64,000 nucleotides of DNA from Aquimarina sediminis (GTDB lineage Bacteria; Bacteroidota; Bacteroidia; Flavobacteriales; Flavobacteriaceae): NCBI RefSeq assembly GCF_002895435.1, contig NZ_POYJ01000004.1:248001-312000 (forward strand). Reading direction: 5' to 3'. The notes under the pieces are model-generated. The model was given only the letters and a program-made list of their open reading frames with translations. It did not search any database and had not been told where the DNA came from. This document shows positions 9,147 to 18,186 of the stretch, in pieces. The position numbers and the translations under genes were made by a program. Numbering within the stretch: position 1 is the stretch's first letter; each line of letters opens with the position of its first letter.

Positions 9147-10025
9147 TTATTCCTTACCCGCTTTAAATAAAAAGTCCTTTTCTTCTTTGGTTAGGCTATC
9201 ATATCCACTCTTACTAATCTTATCCAAAATAGCATCAATCTGTTTTTGGGTAGGATTTTTTGCTGAAGAAGTTGTTCTTGCTTTTGGAGTTTTCTTGTTT
9301 GTTTTTGACTTATGAACGGTTCTTAAAGGGCTTTTTTTATTCGGTTTAAATACGTTAGTCAAACTATCCATAATTTTCTCAAACCAAGTACCGATATCAC
9401 TTCCCTTTTTAAGCTGAACAGCATACACGTATCCAAATATAGCCCCACCCAAATGCGCAATTAAGCCACCTGCATTACCTGAAGTAGGTATTTGGATTAA
9501 ATCAGAAAGTACCACAAATACTCCTATTTGCCATAACTTAATATTAAAAACAAAGATTCTAACTTCGGAGTTTGGGGTATATGCCGCAATAAATATCATA
9601 ATTGCACGAACAGCGGCAGATGCCCCTATTAAATATGCCAAAGTGTTATTTAAAACTGGAAAAAGATTATAAGCTAATACAAACAATAATCCACCACAGA
9701 TTGCTCCTAATAAATAAATAGTAAGAAATCGTTTTTCGGTAAATAAATTTAAAACATACTGTCCAAACCAATATAACACCAACATATTCCAGAAGATATG
9801 CCAAAAATCAAAATGCAAAAAGCTATAAGTAAGTAAACTCCAAAACTGAAGCAATAATGATCCCGAATCAACAGGCAAGACAAACCACTCCATCAAAACA
9901 CCCGGACTTATCTTAAAGATCCATGAGCCCAATGTCGCAAACAAATATAAAGCCGTATTGATTACAATCAGTCTAATAATAATATTAGCCGTTTTAAACT
10001 GATATGCTAGATTATTAGTTGTCAT
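9147..10025 (-). CDS. rhomboid family intramembrane serine protease (second copy)
   Basis: A 292-residue membrane protein with six or so transmembrane helices in the first 205 residues, including the FWHIFWNMLVLYWFG region (helix 2 histidine/asparagine motif). The catalytic serine lies in IGASAAVRA, where the usual GASGA glycine is alanine. The partner histidine lies in AHLGGAIFGY. The last ~70 residues are a lysine-rich cytosolic tail with NPTQKQIDAILDKISKSGYDSLTKEE. Rhomboids cleave transmembrane helices within the bilayer. It is separated by only 1 bp from the upstream rhomboid gene; the two appear to be diverged paralogues. Confidence 0.9.
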   Translation of the reverse strand: MTTNNLAYQFKTANIIIRLIVINTALYLFATLGSWIFKISPGVLMEWFVLPVDSGSLLLQFWSLLTYSFLHFDFWHIFWNMLVLYWFGQYVLNLFTEKRFLTIYLLGAICGGLLFVLAYNLFPVLNNTLAYLIGASAAVRAIMIFIAAYTPNSEVRIFVFNIKLWQIGVFVVLSDLIQIPTSGNAGGLIAHLGGAIFGYVYAVQLKKGSDIGTWFEKIMDSLTNVFKPNKKSPLRTVHKSKTNKKTPKARTTSSAKNPTQKQIDAILDKISKSGYDSLTKEEKDFLFKAGKE

Positions 10026-10026
10026 A

Positions 10027-10779
10027 TTAATACCATCGTCTATTATTAAATGAATTCTTTTTCCAGTACCACATAGTTATAAAACCAATTACCGCACCAC
10101 CAATATGCGCCCAATGGGCAACATTTGCAGGTCCTAAAAGAGCTTGACCGGTTATTCCTGAATATAAATCTAACAGAAAATATCCTCCTATTAAATACTT
10201 TGCTTTTATTGGAACAGGAATAAACATAATATATAAAGGCAAATTAGGATACAATACAGCAAACGCAGCTAAAACTCCAAAAATAGCTCCTGAAGCCCCA
10301 ACCATTGGAGTATGATATGCATTTTTAAAATTTTCTATTGTCTTTTCTGATGCATTGATATCATAATTAGATAAATTTAGATTAGAAGTTCCTCTAAACA
10401 AATCAAGTATTTGTTCATTTGAAATTCCAGCATCTATAAAAGCTTGATATCCAGGCTGAAATTGAAAGTAGGTAAATAACAGCTGGAATCCAACCGCTCC
10501 CAAACCAGCAGAAAAATAAATAAAAAGAAATTTCTTTTGACCGATTGAGTTTTCAAGGTGACTACCAAACATATAAAGGGCAAACATATTGAAAAAAATA
10601 TGTCCTGCATCTCCATGCATAAACATGTGAGTTACAATCTGCCATATTTGAAAATTATCATTTTTAGGAAACCAAAGTGCAAATAAATTCAATGCAGTAT
10701 TTCCAAGAGTAAGTGATCCTACAAAAAAAATGATATTAACAATCAATAACCCTTTTACTGTATCTGTAATTCTTCCCAT
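10027..10779 (-). CDS. rhomboid family intramembrane serine protease (first copy)
   Basis: A 250-residue rhomboid with the complete catalytic signature: GHIFFNMFALYMFG in the second helix, GASGAIFGVLAAFA with the nucleophile serine, and AHWAHIGGAVIGF with the histidine. A loop with many polar residues (about 118-160) precedes the catalytic helix. The C-terminus ends shortly after the last helix, unlike the downstream paralogue. It starts 6 bp after the end of mutL and belongs to the same operon. The substrates are unknown. Confidence 0.93.
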   Translation of the reverse strand: MGRITDTVKGLLIVNIIFFVGSLTLGNTALNLFALWFPKNDNFQIWQIVTHMFMHGDAGHIFFNMFALYMFGSHLENSIGQKKFLFIYFSAGLGAVGFQLLFTYFQFQPGYQAFIDAGISNEQILDLFRGTSNLNLSNYDINASEKTIENFKNAYHTPMVGASGAIFGVLAAFAVLYPNLPLYIMFIPVPIKAKYLIGGYFLLDLYSGITGQALLGPANVAHWAHIGGAVIGFITMWYWKKNSFNNRRWY

Positions 10780-10785
10780 TTATTT

Positions 10786-12660
10786 TTAAAATTTCTTATC
10801 AATCTCATCTACAGTTAACGTGATGAAAGTCGGCTTATTATCTGGAGTTATGGTAGGTTCTGTACAAGCAAAAAGACTATTTACCATATACTGCTGTTGC
10901 TCTGGCTCGAGCTCTACTCCTGTCCTCACTGCAATACTTTTGGCTATTGATTTTGCTAATAAATCTGTCTGCGAAAAACCACTATCCGGCACTTCATTTT
11001 CAAGATCACTAATCAGTTGTTCTAATAATAAAGAAACTTCTTTGTCTGACGTAATGGATGGAATTGCAGTAACCTCTACCTCTCCTGGAGACAATTTCCC
11101 AAAAACAAACCCGGTATTCTCGAGCTGTTCTTTTACAATTTCTAAAAATTCTATCTCCTTTTTAGTAAAAGAAAGTGTAAGAGGAAATAGCAATTGTTGA
11201 CTGACAGCACTTGCCATTGTAATATTTCGCAACAGTTCCTCATACAAAACTCGTTGATGCGCACGATGTTGATTAACGATAACCATTCCACTTTTTATTG
11301 TGGTCACGATATATTTTTTTCTAAGTTGATAGGTAGTATGATGACCTACTTTTTTTTCATCTCCCTCAAACAGCGATCCTGTTACTTCAGTACTTTCAAA
11401 CTCAACAGAAGAAAAATCATTTTCTATAGCTTTAGGTGTTGTTGTTTCTGACTCAAGTCCCACATATAGGTTTTCCCAGCTACCGGGAGATTCTTTTTTA
11501 AAAGATGTATAATTTTTATTTGAAGTCGAACTTTCTCCAAAGTTTTTTTCTTCTTTAAACGGGTTAAAACTTCTATCTACCTCTATAACAGGTGTCTGAG
11601 CTTCTTTTCCTTTATATTCATAAGGCGTATCCATAGAAGCATCCCTGTTAAAATCAAGTACTGGTGCCACATTAAATTGCCCTAAACTATGTTTTATCGA
11701 AGCTCGTAACATAGCATATAACGCATGCTCATCTTCAAATTTAATTTCGGTTTTGGTTGGGTGGATGTTAATATCAATAGATTTAGGATCTACCTCTAGA
11801 TAGATAAAGTAGCTTGGGTGTGTTTTTTCTTTCAGCAATCCTTCGAATGCAGCTGTTACAGCATGATTTAAATAAGCGCTCTTTATGAATCTATTATTTA
11901 CAAAGAAAAACTGTTCTCCCCGAGTTCTTTTAGCATATTCTGGTTTCCCTACAAATCCATTAATCGTTACCAGATCAGTTTCTTCTTTTATAGGTACTAA
12001 TTTTTCATTAGTTTTCCCTCCAAAAACATTAACAATACGCTGTCGATCATTAGAGACAGGTAAATTAAAAACCTCGCTACCATTATGATAGAGATCAAAC
12101 TTTATAGAAGAGTGAGCCATAGCTACTCGATGAAACTCATCTATAATATGACGTAATTCTACAGCATTTGATTTAAGGAAATTACGTCTTGCAGGGATAT
12201 TATAAAACAAGTTTTTAACACTAATAGAAGTCCCTTTTGGTGTAACGCATGCTTCTTGATAAGTTACTTCACTACCTTCAATTTTTATTTCGGTACCAAC
12301 TTCGTCATTTTCTTGTTTGGTTTTTAGCTCTACATGAGCAATCGCTGCTATTGAAGCGAGTGCTTCTCCTCTAAATCCTTTTGTATTAAGTTCAAAAAGG
12401 TCTTCTGCAGTTTTTATTTTGGAGGTGGCGTGACGCTCAAAACTAAGTCTGGCATCTGTAACACTCATTCCTGAACCATTATCAATAACCTGAATAAGTG
12501 TCTTACCAGCTTCTTTTATTATCAATTTAATATATGTAGCATGTGCATCAATTGCATTTTCTAATAGCTCCTTCACTACTGAAGCTGGTCTTTGAACCAC
12601 TTCTCCAGCAGCTATTTGATTAGCTACATGATCTGGTAATAGTTGAATGATATCAGACAT
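10786..12660 (-). CDS. mutL: DNA mismatch repair protein MutL
   Basis: A 624-residue MutL. The GHKL ATPase domain fills residues 1-330, with the motifs IAAGEVVQRPASVVKELLENA, DNGSGM, TKGFRGEALASI and GTSISVKNLFYNIPARRNF. A poorly conserved linker lies at about 345-430, and a C-terminal dimerisation domain follows from about 435. The C-terminal domain shows no DQHA(x)2E(x)4E metal motif (it has VNQHRAHQRVLYEELL instead), so endonuclease activity is uncertain. MutL couples MutS mismatch recognition to downstream strand removal. The small membrane gene upstream ends immediately before this start. Confidence 0.96.
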   Translation of the reverse strand: MSDIIQLLPDHVANQIAAGEVVQRPASVVKELLENAIDAHATYIKLIIKEAGKTLIQVIDNGSGMSVTDARLSFERHATSKIKTAEDLFELNTKGFRGEALASIAAIAHVELKTKQENDEVGTEIKIEGSEVTYQEACVTPKGTSISVKNLFYNIPARRNFLKSNAVELRHIIDEFHRVAMAHSSIKFDLYHNGSEVFNLPVSNDRQRIVNVFGGKTNEKLVPIKEETDLVTINGFVGKPEYAKRTRGEQFFFVNNRFIKSAYLNHAVTAAFEGLLKEKTHPSYFIYLEVDPKSIDINIHPTKTEIKFEDEHALYAMLRASIKHSLGQFNVAPVLDFNRDASMDTPYEYKGKEAQTPVIEVDRSFNPFKEEKNFGESSTSNKNYTSFKKESPGSWENLYVGLESETTTPKAIENDFSSVEFESTEVTGSLFEGDEKKVGHHTTYQLRKKYIVTTIKSGMVIVNQHRAHQRVLYEELLRNITMASAVSQQLLFPLTLSFTKKEIEFLEIVKEQLENTGFVFGKLSPGEVEVTAIPSITSDKEVSLLLEQLISDLENEVPDSGFSQTDLLAKSIAKSIAVRTGVELEPEQQQYMVNSLFACTEPTITPDNKPTFITLTVDEIDKKF

Positions 12661-12951
12661 TTATTGTCGCGCAGTAAATATGGATAAATCAAAATCTATG
12701 AGGGCTAAAAAAACAAATAATAAAATAAGAAATATCAACAAAACTCTCTTATTAATCTTTCGATCAGAATCATGTCTTAATTCTTCCCAAGCTGTTTTAA
12801 ACTTATCTTTAAAATTATTGGTTTTCCCTACCGTACTTCGAAATTTATCAAACCTGTTTTCAATCTGATACGGACTACCCTCTCCATTATCGTCCCAATA
12901 GCGTGGTGAATAACTAAATTTTTTATTTTTTCTTGTTTTAAATATTCCCAT
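12661..12951 (-). CDS. small single-pass membrane protein upstream of mutL
   Basis: A 96-residue protein: a basic, aromatic N-terminus (KTRKNKKFSYSPRYWDDNGEG), a charged middle part, and one hydrophobic helix at about 70-90 (VLLIFLILLFVFLALI). I recall close homologues carrying the label 'riboflavin synthase subunit beta', but nothing here resembles a lumazine synthase, and the true ribH lies at 13633-14130. The function is unknown. It abuts mutL with no gap and is probably the first gene of the operon. Confidence 0.75.
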   Translation of the reverse strand: MGIFKTRKNKKFSYSPRYWDDNGEGSPYQIENRFDKFRSTVGKTNNFKDKFKTAWEELRHDSDRKINKRVLLIFLILLFVFLALIDFDLSIFTARQ

Positions 12952-12959
12952 AATTAATC

Positions 12960-12990
12960 CAAATATACTTAAAATGCTTTGTAATATAAA
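12960..12990 (-). promoter_or_regulatory. possible promoter of the mutL operon
   Basis: On the minus strand TATATTTG (12967-12960) fits the Bacteroidota -7 consensus TAnnTTTG exactly, and a weak TTTA stands 19 nt upstream where TTTG/TTG is expected. It ends 8 nt before the ATG at 12951, so the leader would be very short. Confidence 0.4.
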
Positions 12991-13158
12991 GCTTTTAGCA
13001 TTACAATAACATCAAGATATTAACTACAATAACCATACCTTATAAGGCTGGATATCAAGAAAATTTCTATTTACATAACAACATCAGCAATGTACTCTCT
13101 TTACTACACAAGAAATCCATTGGTATGGATCACACCATTTTAGAAAAGAAACAATACC

Positions 13159-13602
13159 TTAATTCATTATTTGATTGAGATGATGTTCTAAATGAACTAC
13201 ATAATCTTTGATCAAAAATTTAAAATCAGATATCTCCCCATTACCCAGCTCTATTTGATAGCTCAACGTACTTTCATTCTGTACTTTTACCACCTGAATA
13301 ATCCTTTCATTAATGGACAACCAAAGACCAAGTAACTCTAGCGGATCCGCTTCATTGTACGAGTTTGATTTTACTAATTCGTTTTGGTTATACCCTCTTA
13401 TCTTATATGGTCTATTTTCAAATTGAATCTCGGTAAATCGTTGCAGGTTAGCAATCCCGGAATCAATTAAATGACCAATAATTTCTTTTTTGGACCACAC
13501 CTCTGAAGATGGTTTAAATTTTAGATCTTCCTCGGTACTACTAGCTACAAAACGAGCTCCTTTCTTTAATAGATCTGTAAAATTTGCTATCAAATCTTCC
13601 AT
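13159..13602 (-). CDS. DinB family protein
   Basis: A 147-residue four-helix-bundle protein of the DinB/YfiT type. The metal-binding histidines are visible in IIGHLIDSGIANLQRF (about residue 45) and in DYVVHLEHHLNQIMN at the C-terminus. Family members bind a divalent metal and many act as thiol-dependent transferases, but the substrate of this one cannot be told from sequence. It lies 30 bp downstream of ribH on the same strand and may be its operon partner. Confidence 0.85.
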   Translation of the reverse strand: MEDLIANFTDLLKKGARFVASSTEEDLKFKPSSEVWSKKEIIGHLIDSGIANLQRFTEIQFENRPYKIRGYNQNELVKSNSYNEADPLELLGLWLSINERIIQVVKVQNESTLSYQIELGNGEISDFKFLIKDYVVHLEHHLNQIMN

Positions 13603-13632
13603 TACACTCCTTAATTATAATTAAGTTAGAAA

Positions 13633-14130
13633 TTAAAATTTAGCTTCTTTACGCAATTGCGCCATCTTGATAGCAGCAATAGCTGCTTCTGTCCCTTTGT
13701 TTCCATGTTTTCCTCCAGAACGGTCTATAGATTGCTGTATGTTATTATCAGTAAGTACACAAAAAATCACCGGAATATCGCTATTAATATTCAAATCTTT
13801 GATCCCTTGAGTTACTCCATCACAAACGAAATCAAAATGTTTGGTTTCTCCTTGTATAACAGACCCTATAGCAATTACTGCATCGAGCATCTCATAAGAT
13901 TCTTGCATCTTCTTGCAACCGTATATTAACTCGAAACTACCGGGCACATTCCAACGCACTATATTTTCTTTGATTGCTCCACAATCGATAAAAGCATCAA
14001 ATGCACCTTGAAATAATCCTTGTGTAATTTGTTCGTTCCATTCTGAAACAACAATCCCAAACCGAAAATTTTTCGCGTTTGGGATTGTTTCTTTATCGTA
14101 TTGTGATAAATTTTTATTTTCTGTAGCCAT
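13633..14130 (-). CDS. ribH: 6,7-dimethyl-8-ribityllumazine synthase
   Basis: RibH condenses 5-amino-6-ribitylamino-uracil with 3,4-dihydroxy-2-butanone 4-phosphate to give the lumazine precursor of riboflavin. The 165-residue protein has the family motifs FGIVVSEWNEQIT, NVPGSFELI, AIGSVIQGETKHFDFVCD (with the catalytic histidine) and PVIFCVLTDNN, plus HGNKGTEAAIAAIKM near the end. The length is normal for the icosahedral enzyme. It lies 70 bp after the TPR gene, on the same strand, with no FMN riboswitch visible upstream. Confidence 0.96.
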   Translation of the reverse strand: MATENKNLSQYDKETIPNAKNFRFGIVVSEWNEQITQGLFQGAFDAFIDCGAIKENIVRWNVPGSFELIYGCKKMQESYEMLDAVIAIGSVIQGETKHFDFVCDGVTQGIKDLNINSDIPVIFCVLTDNNIQQSIDRSGGKHGNKGTEAAIAAIKMAQLRKEAKF

Positions 14131-14200
14131 ATAAATTTTAAGTTCTTTTGTTTCGGTTTTAAAGCTTCTTCTTAAAAACCTGAAACTTCAAAACCTAAAA

Positions 14201-14974
14201 TTATTTTTTCATTGCCTGAGCCTGACCTAGATGTACATCTGCCTGATTAACTTCTACGCTTTTAGGAAATTCCTTTTTTATTCGTTCTAAATATGGAATT
14301 GCAACTTCTGGTTTATTAAGTGATATAGCCGTAACTGCAGCTTTCAATAAAAACTTAGGAGTTGTAAAATCGTTAGTTTTCATCTTTAATGCCTTTTCGT
14401 AGTATCCTAACGCTTGCTCTGTTTGATCAAGTTGCGAGAAAGCATCCCCAATCCCTCCTAAAGCAAGAGGTCCTAACATCTCATCATCACTTTTAAAACT
14501 ATCAAGATAATCAATAGCTTCTCGATATTTTTTCATGTTTAGATAAGAGAATCCAGCATAATAATTTGCTAGATTAGCAGCATTAGTACTACCATAGTTT
14601 TCTATAATCTCTAAAAAACCATATTTACCTTCTCCTCCATTAAGTGCTAATGTATATAAAGAATCGCTAACCGTAGAATTACCATTAACGGCATTATCAA
14701 AATATTGCTGTGCTTTAAACATTTCATTTGCAGCTTCTTGTTCTTTTGGTTCCTGAATAAATTTCTGAAACCCTAAATAACCCAATATAACAACGGCTAT
14801 TAGCCCAACTATACCTAGTATATATTTTTGATTAGCTGCAACCCATTCTTCTGTTTTGGAAGCTCCTTCATCCAAAGTATTAAACACTTCTGCAGTTGTT
14901 GAATTCTCTTCAACCTGCTCAACTTCTTCAGCTTTATTTTTTGGTTTGTATCCTCGTTTCTTGTAAGTTGCCAT
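14201..14974 (-). CDS. tetratricopeptide-repeat membrane protein
   Basis: A 257-residue protein with a charged cytosolic N-terminus (about 1-45), one transmembrane helix (KYILGIVGLIAVVILGYLGF, about 50-69) and a TPR-rich remainder, with repeats such as NLANYYAGFSYLNMKKYREA and GDAFSQLDQTEQALGYYEKAL. This arrangement is like the YfgM-type protein that works with periplasmic chaperones, but the sequence evidence supports only a TPR scaffold. It is divergent from recF. A minus-strand TATTTTTG at 15002-14995 may be its -7 element. Confidence 0.8.
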   Translation of the reverse strand: MATYKKRGYKPKNKAEEVEQVEENSTTAEVFNTLDEGASKTEEWVAANQKYILGIVGLIAVVILGYLGFQKFIQEPKEQEAANEMFKAQQYFDNAVNGNSTVSDSLYTLALNGGEGKYGFLEIIENYGSTNAANLANYYAGFSYLNMKKYREAIDYLDSFKSDDEMLGPLALGGIGDAFSQLDQTEQALGYYEKALKMKTNDFTTPKFLLKAAVTAISLNKPEVAIPYLERIKKEFPKSVEVNQADVHLGQAQAMKK

Positions 14975-15110
14975 AAGTTTTGTTTAATGAACGGCAAAAA
15001 TAAAATATTTATTCATAATTAAAAGGGAAAATATTTGTTATTTTTCAATAATTTGCGCGAATTAATTAAGAATTTCATTAAAGTCAAGACTCCTTGACGA
15101 TCAGTATTTT

Positions 15111-16205
15111 ATGATTTTAAAATCTCTTTCATTACTTAATTATAAAAATTTTGAATCTATCAATTTTAAATTTGACGACAAGATAAACTGCCTTGTTGGA
15201 AACAATGGAGTCGGAAAAACAAATATTCTAGATGCCATTTACCATTTATCTTTTGGCAAGAGTTATTTCAATCCTATCACAAGTCAAAATATCAAGCATG
15301 GTACCGATTTTTTTGTTGTTGATGGACACTATATTAAGGAGGAGCGTGATGAAAAAGTTATTGTTAGCGCAAAAAAATCTCAAAAAAAGGTAATTAAGCG
15401 TAATGGGAAAATATATGACACCATTAGTGAGCATATTGGCTTTTTGCCTTTAGTAATTATTTCTCCTGCCGACAGAGATCTAATTACAGAAGGAAGTGAT
15501 ACCAGGCGTAAATTTATTGATGGTGTTATCTCTCAAAGTGATCAAATGTATTTAATAACACTATTGAAATATTCTAAAACGGTATCACAGCGTAATTCTT
15601 TATTAAAATATTTTGTGGTCAATAACACTTTTGACCCCGCCACATTAGATGTTTACAATCAACAACTACATGAATACGGGAGTATTATCCACGAAAAAAG
15701 AACAAGTTTTCTAGAAACTTTTATCCCTATATTTACTAATAGATACCAAGCCATTAGCTCTGGAAAGGAAAATGTCTCACTTTCCTATCAAAGTAAATTA
15801 ACAGAAACGAATTTATTAACTCTTTTAGAACAAAATCTAGCCAAAGATAAAATGCTTCAATATACTAGTGTTGGAGTTCACAAAGATGACCTATCTTTTG
15901 AAATCGAAGGTTACCCTATAAAAAAATTCGGAAGCCAGGGACAACAAAAATCATTCTTAATAGCTTTAAAACTTGCTCAATTTGATTTTATTAAAAAACA
16001 AAGTAAGGTAAATCCTATATTATTACTTGATGATATTTTTGACAAGCTTGATGAAAAACGAGTAGAGCGAATTATCAAATTGGTAGATGATCAAAATTTT
16101 GGTCAATTATTTATTAGTGATACTCATGCAGACAGAACTGAAAGTGTCGTAAAAAAAATATCTCAATCTTATAAAATCATTAAGCTTGAAAGCAATGAAA
16201 ATTAA
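15111..16205 (+). CDS. recF: DNA replication and repair protein RecF
   Basis: A 364-residue SMC-like ATPase. The Walker A motif is GNNGVGKTN at residues 30-38, the signature motif is [19 protein letters not shown], and the Walker B/D-loop is [15 protein letters not shown]. RecF loads RecA with RecO and RecR onto single-stranded DNA gaps. The length is normal. The following lipoprotein gene begins 11 bp before the recF stop, so they are co-transcribed. Confidence 0.96.
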   Translation: MILKSLSLLNYKNFESINFKFDDKINCLVGNNGVGKTNILDAIYHLSFGKSYFNPITSQNIKHGTDFFVVDGHYIKEERDEKVIVSAKKSQKKVIKRNGKIYDTISEHIGFLPLVIISPADRDLITEGSDTRRKFIDGVISQSDQMYLITLLKYSKTVSQRNSLLKYFVVNNTFDPATLDVYNQQLHEYGSIIHEKRTSFLETFIPIFTNRYQAISSGKENVSLSYQSKLTETNLLTLLEQNLAKDKMLQYTSVGVHKDDLSFEIEGYPIKKFGSQGQQKSFLIALKLAQFDFIKKQSKVNPILLLDDIFDKLDEKRVERIIKLVDDQNFGQLFISDTHADRTESVVKKISQSYKIIKLESNEN

Positions 16206-16626
16206 ATTAAACATGCATAAAACTTTATTTTTCCTAATACTTATATCTATAATTTCCTGTACAAAAACTGATCCCAAAAATTACATTGAATATCTAGATG
16301 GATACTGGGAAATCAAAAGAGTAGTAATGCTTGATGGTAGTGAAAAAGAATACAAATTCAATATGATCATTGATTTTCTTGAAATCAATGACTCCACAGG
16401 AATACGTAAAAAGGTAAAACCTAAATTTGATGGAAACTATACAATAACTAACAATAGTGAAGCATTTACGTTAAAAATTGAAAATGATAGCTTAAGGTTA
16501 TACTACAAGACACCTTTAACTGCCTGGAAAGAAACAATTATTTCTGCAAAAGAAAACCAGCTTGTAATCAAAAATGAAACTGGAAATGTTTACTTTTATC
16601 AACGATATCAAAAGATAAAATTATAA
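16195..16626 (+). CDS. small hypothetical lipoprotein
   Basis: I chose the ATG at 16195 (143 residues); an in-frame TTG at 16186 and an ATG at 16213 are alternatives. The lipoprotein signal is [15 protein letters not shown], with the acylated cysteine at residue 22. The mature part is lipocalin-like in style (short beta-rich, with [18 protein letters not shown], a pattern found in many Bacteroidota lipocalin-like lipoproteins), but I cannot name the family. It overlaps recF at the start and the DUF721 gene by 1 bp at the end. Confidence 0.75.
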   Translation: MKIKLNMHKTLFFLILISIISCTKTDPKNYIEYLDGYWEIKRVVMLDGSEKEYKFNMIIDFLEINDSTGIRKKVKPKFDGNYTITNNSEAFTLKIENDSLRLYYKTPLTAWKETIISAKENQLVIKNETGNVYFYQRYQKIKL

Positions 16627-16922
16627 TGGCTAAACGTCACAGAGAACATCAAAGTTTAGAAGAAGTTTTAAAAAACTTTGTATCAGACAACCGCCTTCAA
16701 AAAGGTTTGGACAAAGTAGCTGTACGTGATGTTTGGGAAGCAGTAATGGGACCCGCAATCATGAAATACACAAATAACATTAAGCTCGAAAGAGAAACGT
16801 TATATATCGAACTTACATCTTCTGTATTACGAGAAGAATTAAGTTATGGGAAAGAAAAAATAATTAACAACCTTAATGAAGAATTAGGCAAAATATTAAT
16901 TAAAAAGTTAGTTCTTAGATAA
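16626..16922 (+). CDS. DUF721 / DciA-like protein
   Basis: A 98-residue protein of the DUF721 family. The conserved core is VAVRDVWEAVMGPAIMKYTNN and LYIELTSSVLREELSYGKEKII. In other bacteria DciA loads the replicative helicase DnaB, and Bacteroidota members are short like this one. Position right after recF fits a role in DNA replication, but function in this organism is inferred. The ATG overlaps the stop of the lipoprotein gene (TAATG). Confidence 0.85.
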   Translation: MAKRHREHQSLEEVLKNFVSDNRLQKGLDKVAVRDVWEAVMGPAIMKYTNNIKLERETLYIELTSSVLREELSYGKEKIINNLNEELGKILIKKLVLR

Positions 16923-16950
16923 TCTACACCTACCACTCTAATCATTTTAT

Positions 16951-18132
16951 TTACTCTAGCACAATCTCTTTACAATGCTGCGCCCCATTAGGACACTGCT
17001 GTGTTTCTATTCTTGCACAAACAACATTACGGCCAAGTGACAGTTCTATTTCTACTAGTTGCGCCGAAAGCAATTCATCTTTAATAAACACATCATTAAC
17101 ATACCACCCTATAGTAACATTTCCGTCTAGTCCTACCACTGAAGGAGTAAATCTATATATATTGGAAGTTAACACCTGTTCATAAGCATAAGTGATTTCG
17201 GGGCATATTGGTTCGACAACGAGTTCTTTACAAAACTCTATCCCATCAGGGCAATCTGGAGTTATAGCTTTTATACAAACCTCATAAGCGCCAGGGTAAA
17301 ATTGTCTTGTAAATGAATTACCATTAATTACCTGATCAGGAATTACTTCGTTATTGATCTTAAAAAATAGTTGATACCCATCTTTAATCTCAATATCAGG
17401 AATAAATTGATATATATTATCAGATAATGCCTTAATTTCAAATCGAATATCTGGGCACCCCACACAATCATTTATAATTTCATAGAACTCATAATAGGAT
17501 GACAGCTCAGTAGTTTTAAAATCTGGAGCGACAGAAATCTTTATAGGAAATTTAAAATCTGGTTGATAACCAACTCCTTGATCCAATAAAAAACTATCAA
17601 CCCCTTGATCATTATCAATCGTGATTTCGTTTTTTTCCTTGTCATTAAGAGTTATTGGGTACTCAAACTTAAAACACTGCCTATAAAGCGTATTAAAATC
17701 TTCTCTAAATGTTTTAACCTGGCATTCTCTAAGAACATTAACCAAAGCTTCATCATTCTCCACACGGAACACACTATTAGATTCTCTAAATACGATTTCT
17801 ACAGGAAACTGTAATCCAATTATATTAAAGTTTTCACTTTGTGATAAAGTAGCACCTATCAATCCCCTAAAATCATTGATTTTTATAGTAGAGTCATTAT
17901 TATATCCCAGTATAATTGGATATTTAAAGGTAAAACATAAATCACTTTCAACTATATCCGTAACCTCATTTCTAGTTTTAAGATCGTTAAGAACTGTAAT
18001 TAATGCAGTTGTAGATGTAATTTTCTCACTGCCAGTGTTATCAGGGAAAAAAGTATCATCATTCACACACGAAGATGCTAGTACCATAAGTACTAACAAA
18101 CAACCTCTATAATATGTTTTAATTTTTTTCAA
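16951..18132 (-). CDS. modular cysteine-rich lipoprotein (two C-terminal four-cysteine modules)
   Basis: A 393-residue exported lipoprotein with acyl-cysteine 22 (VLMVLASSC). The N-terminal half holds two related ~90-residue units, each with CFxFxYPI (residues 66-72 and 153-160) and an FPI/FPV beta motif about 40 residues later. The C-terminal half holds two units starting CPDI (226) and CPEI (310), each with YxF, a G-[YR]-[EN]-V-C strand and a CP-x-G-x-x-x-C-K hairpin. The same unit occurs four times in the lipoprotein at 23643-24800. The start is TTG; no ATG keeps a full signal peptide. A GGTAGGGTAA-N13-CGTT promoter lies upstream. Probably a surface lipoprotein; function unknown. Confidence 0.8.
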   Translation of the reverse strand: MKKIKTYYRGCLLVLMVLASSCVNDDTFFPDNTGSEKITSTTALITVLNDLKTRNEVTDIVESDLCFTFKYPIILGYNNDSTIKINDFRGLIGATLSQSENFNIIGLQFPVEIVFRESNSVFRVENDEALVNVLRECQVKTFREDFNTLYRQCFKFEYPITLNDKEKNEITIDNDQGVDSFLLDQGVGYQPDFKFPIKISVAPDFKTTELSSYYEFYEIINDCVGCPDIRFEIKALSDNIYQFIPDIEIKDGYQLFFKINNEVIPDQVINGNSFTRQFYPGAYEVCIKAITPDCPDGIEFCKELVVEPICPEITYAYEQVLTSNIYRFTPSVVGLDGNVTIGWYVNDVFIKDELLSAQLVEIELSLGRNVVCARIETQQCPNGAQHCKEIVLE

Positions 18133-18159
18133 TATATAAATGTATCCTATTATATGTAT

Positions 18160-18186
18160 AACGCATATAAATCAACTTACCCTACC
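18160..18186 (-). promoter_or_regulatory. putative ECF-sigma promoter of the modular lipoprotein gene
   Basis: Minus strand: GGTAGGGTAA at 18186-18177, 13 nt, then CGTT at 18163-18160. The start codon (TTG, 18132) is 27 nt further on. The same bipartite signal with the same spacer is found upstream of fecR (25586) and of the paralogous lipoprotein (24892). Confidence 0.7.

Noticed and set aside
13000-13158. Possible tiny gene in the gap between the mutL-operon leader and the DinB gene
   Set aside because: The only short frame (17 codons near 13091) has no coding features.
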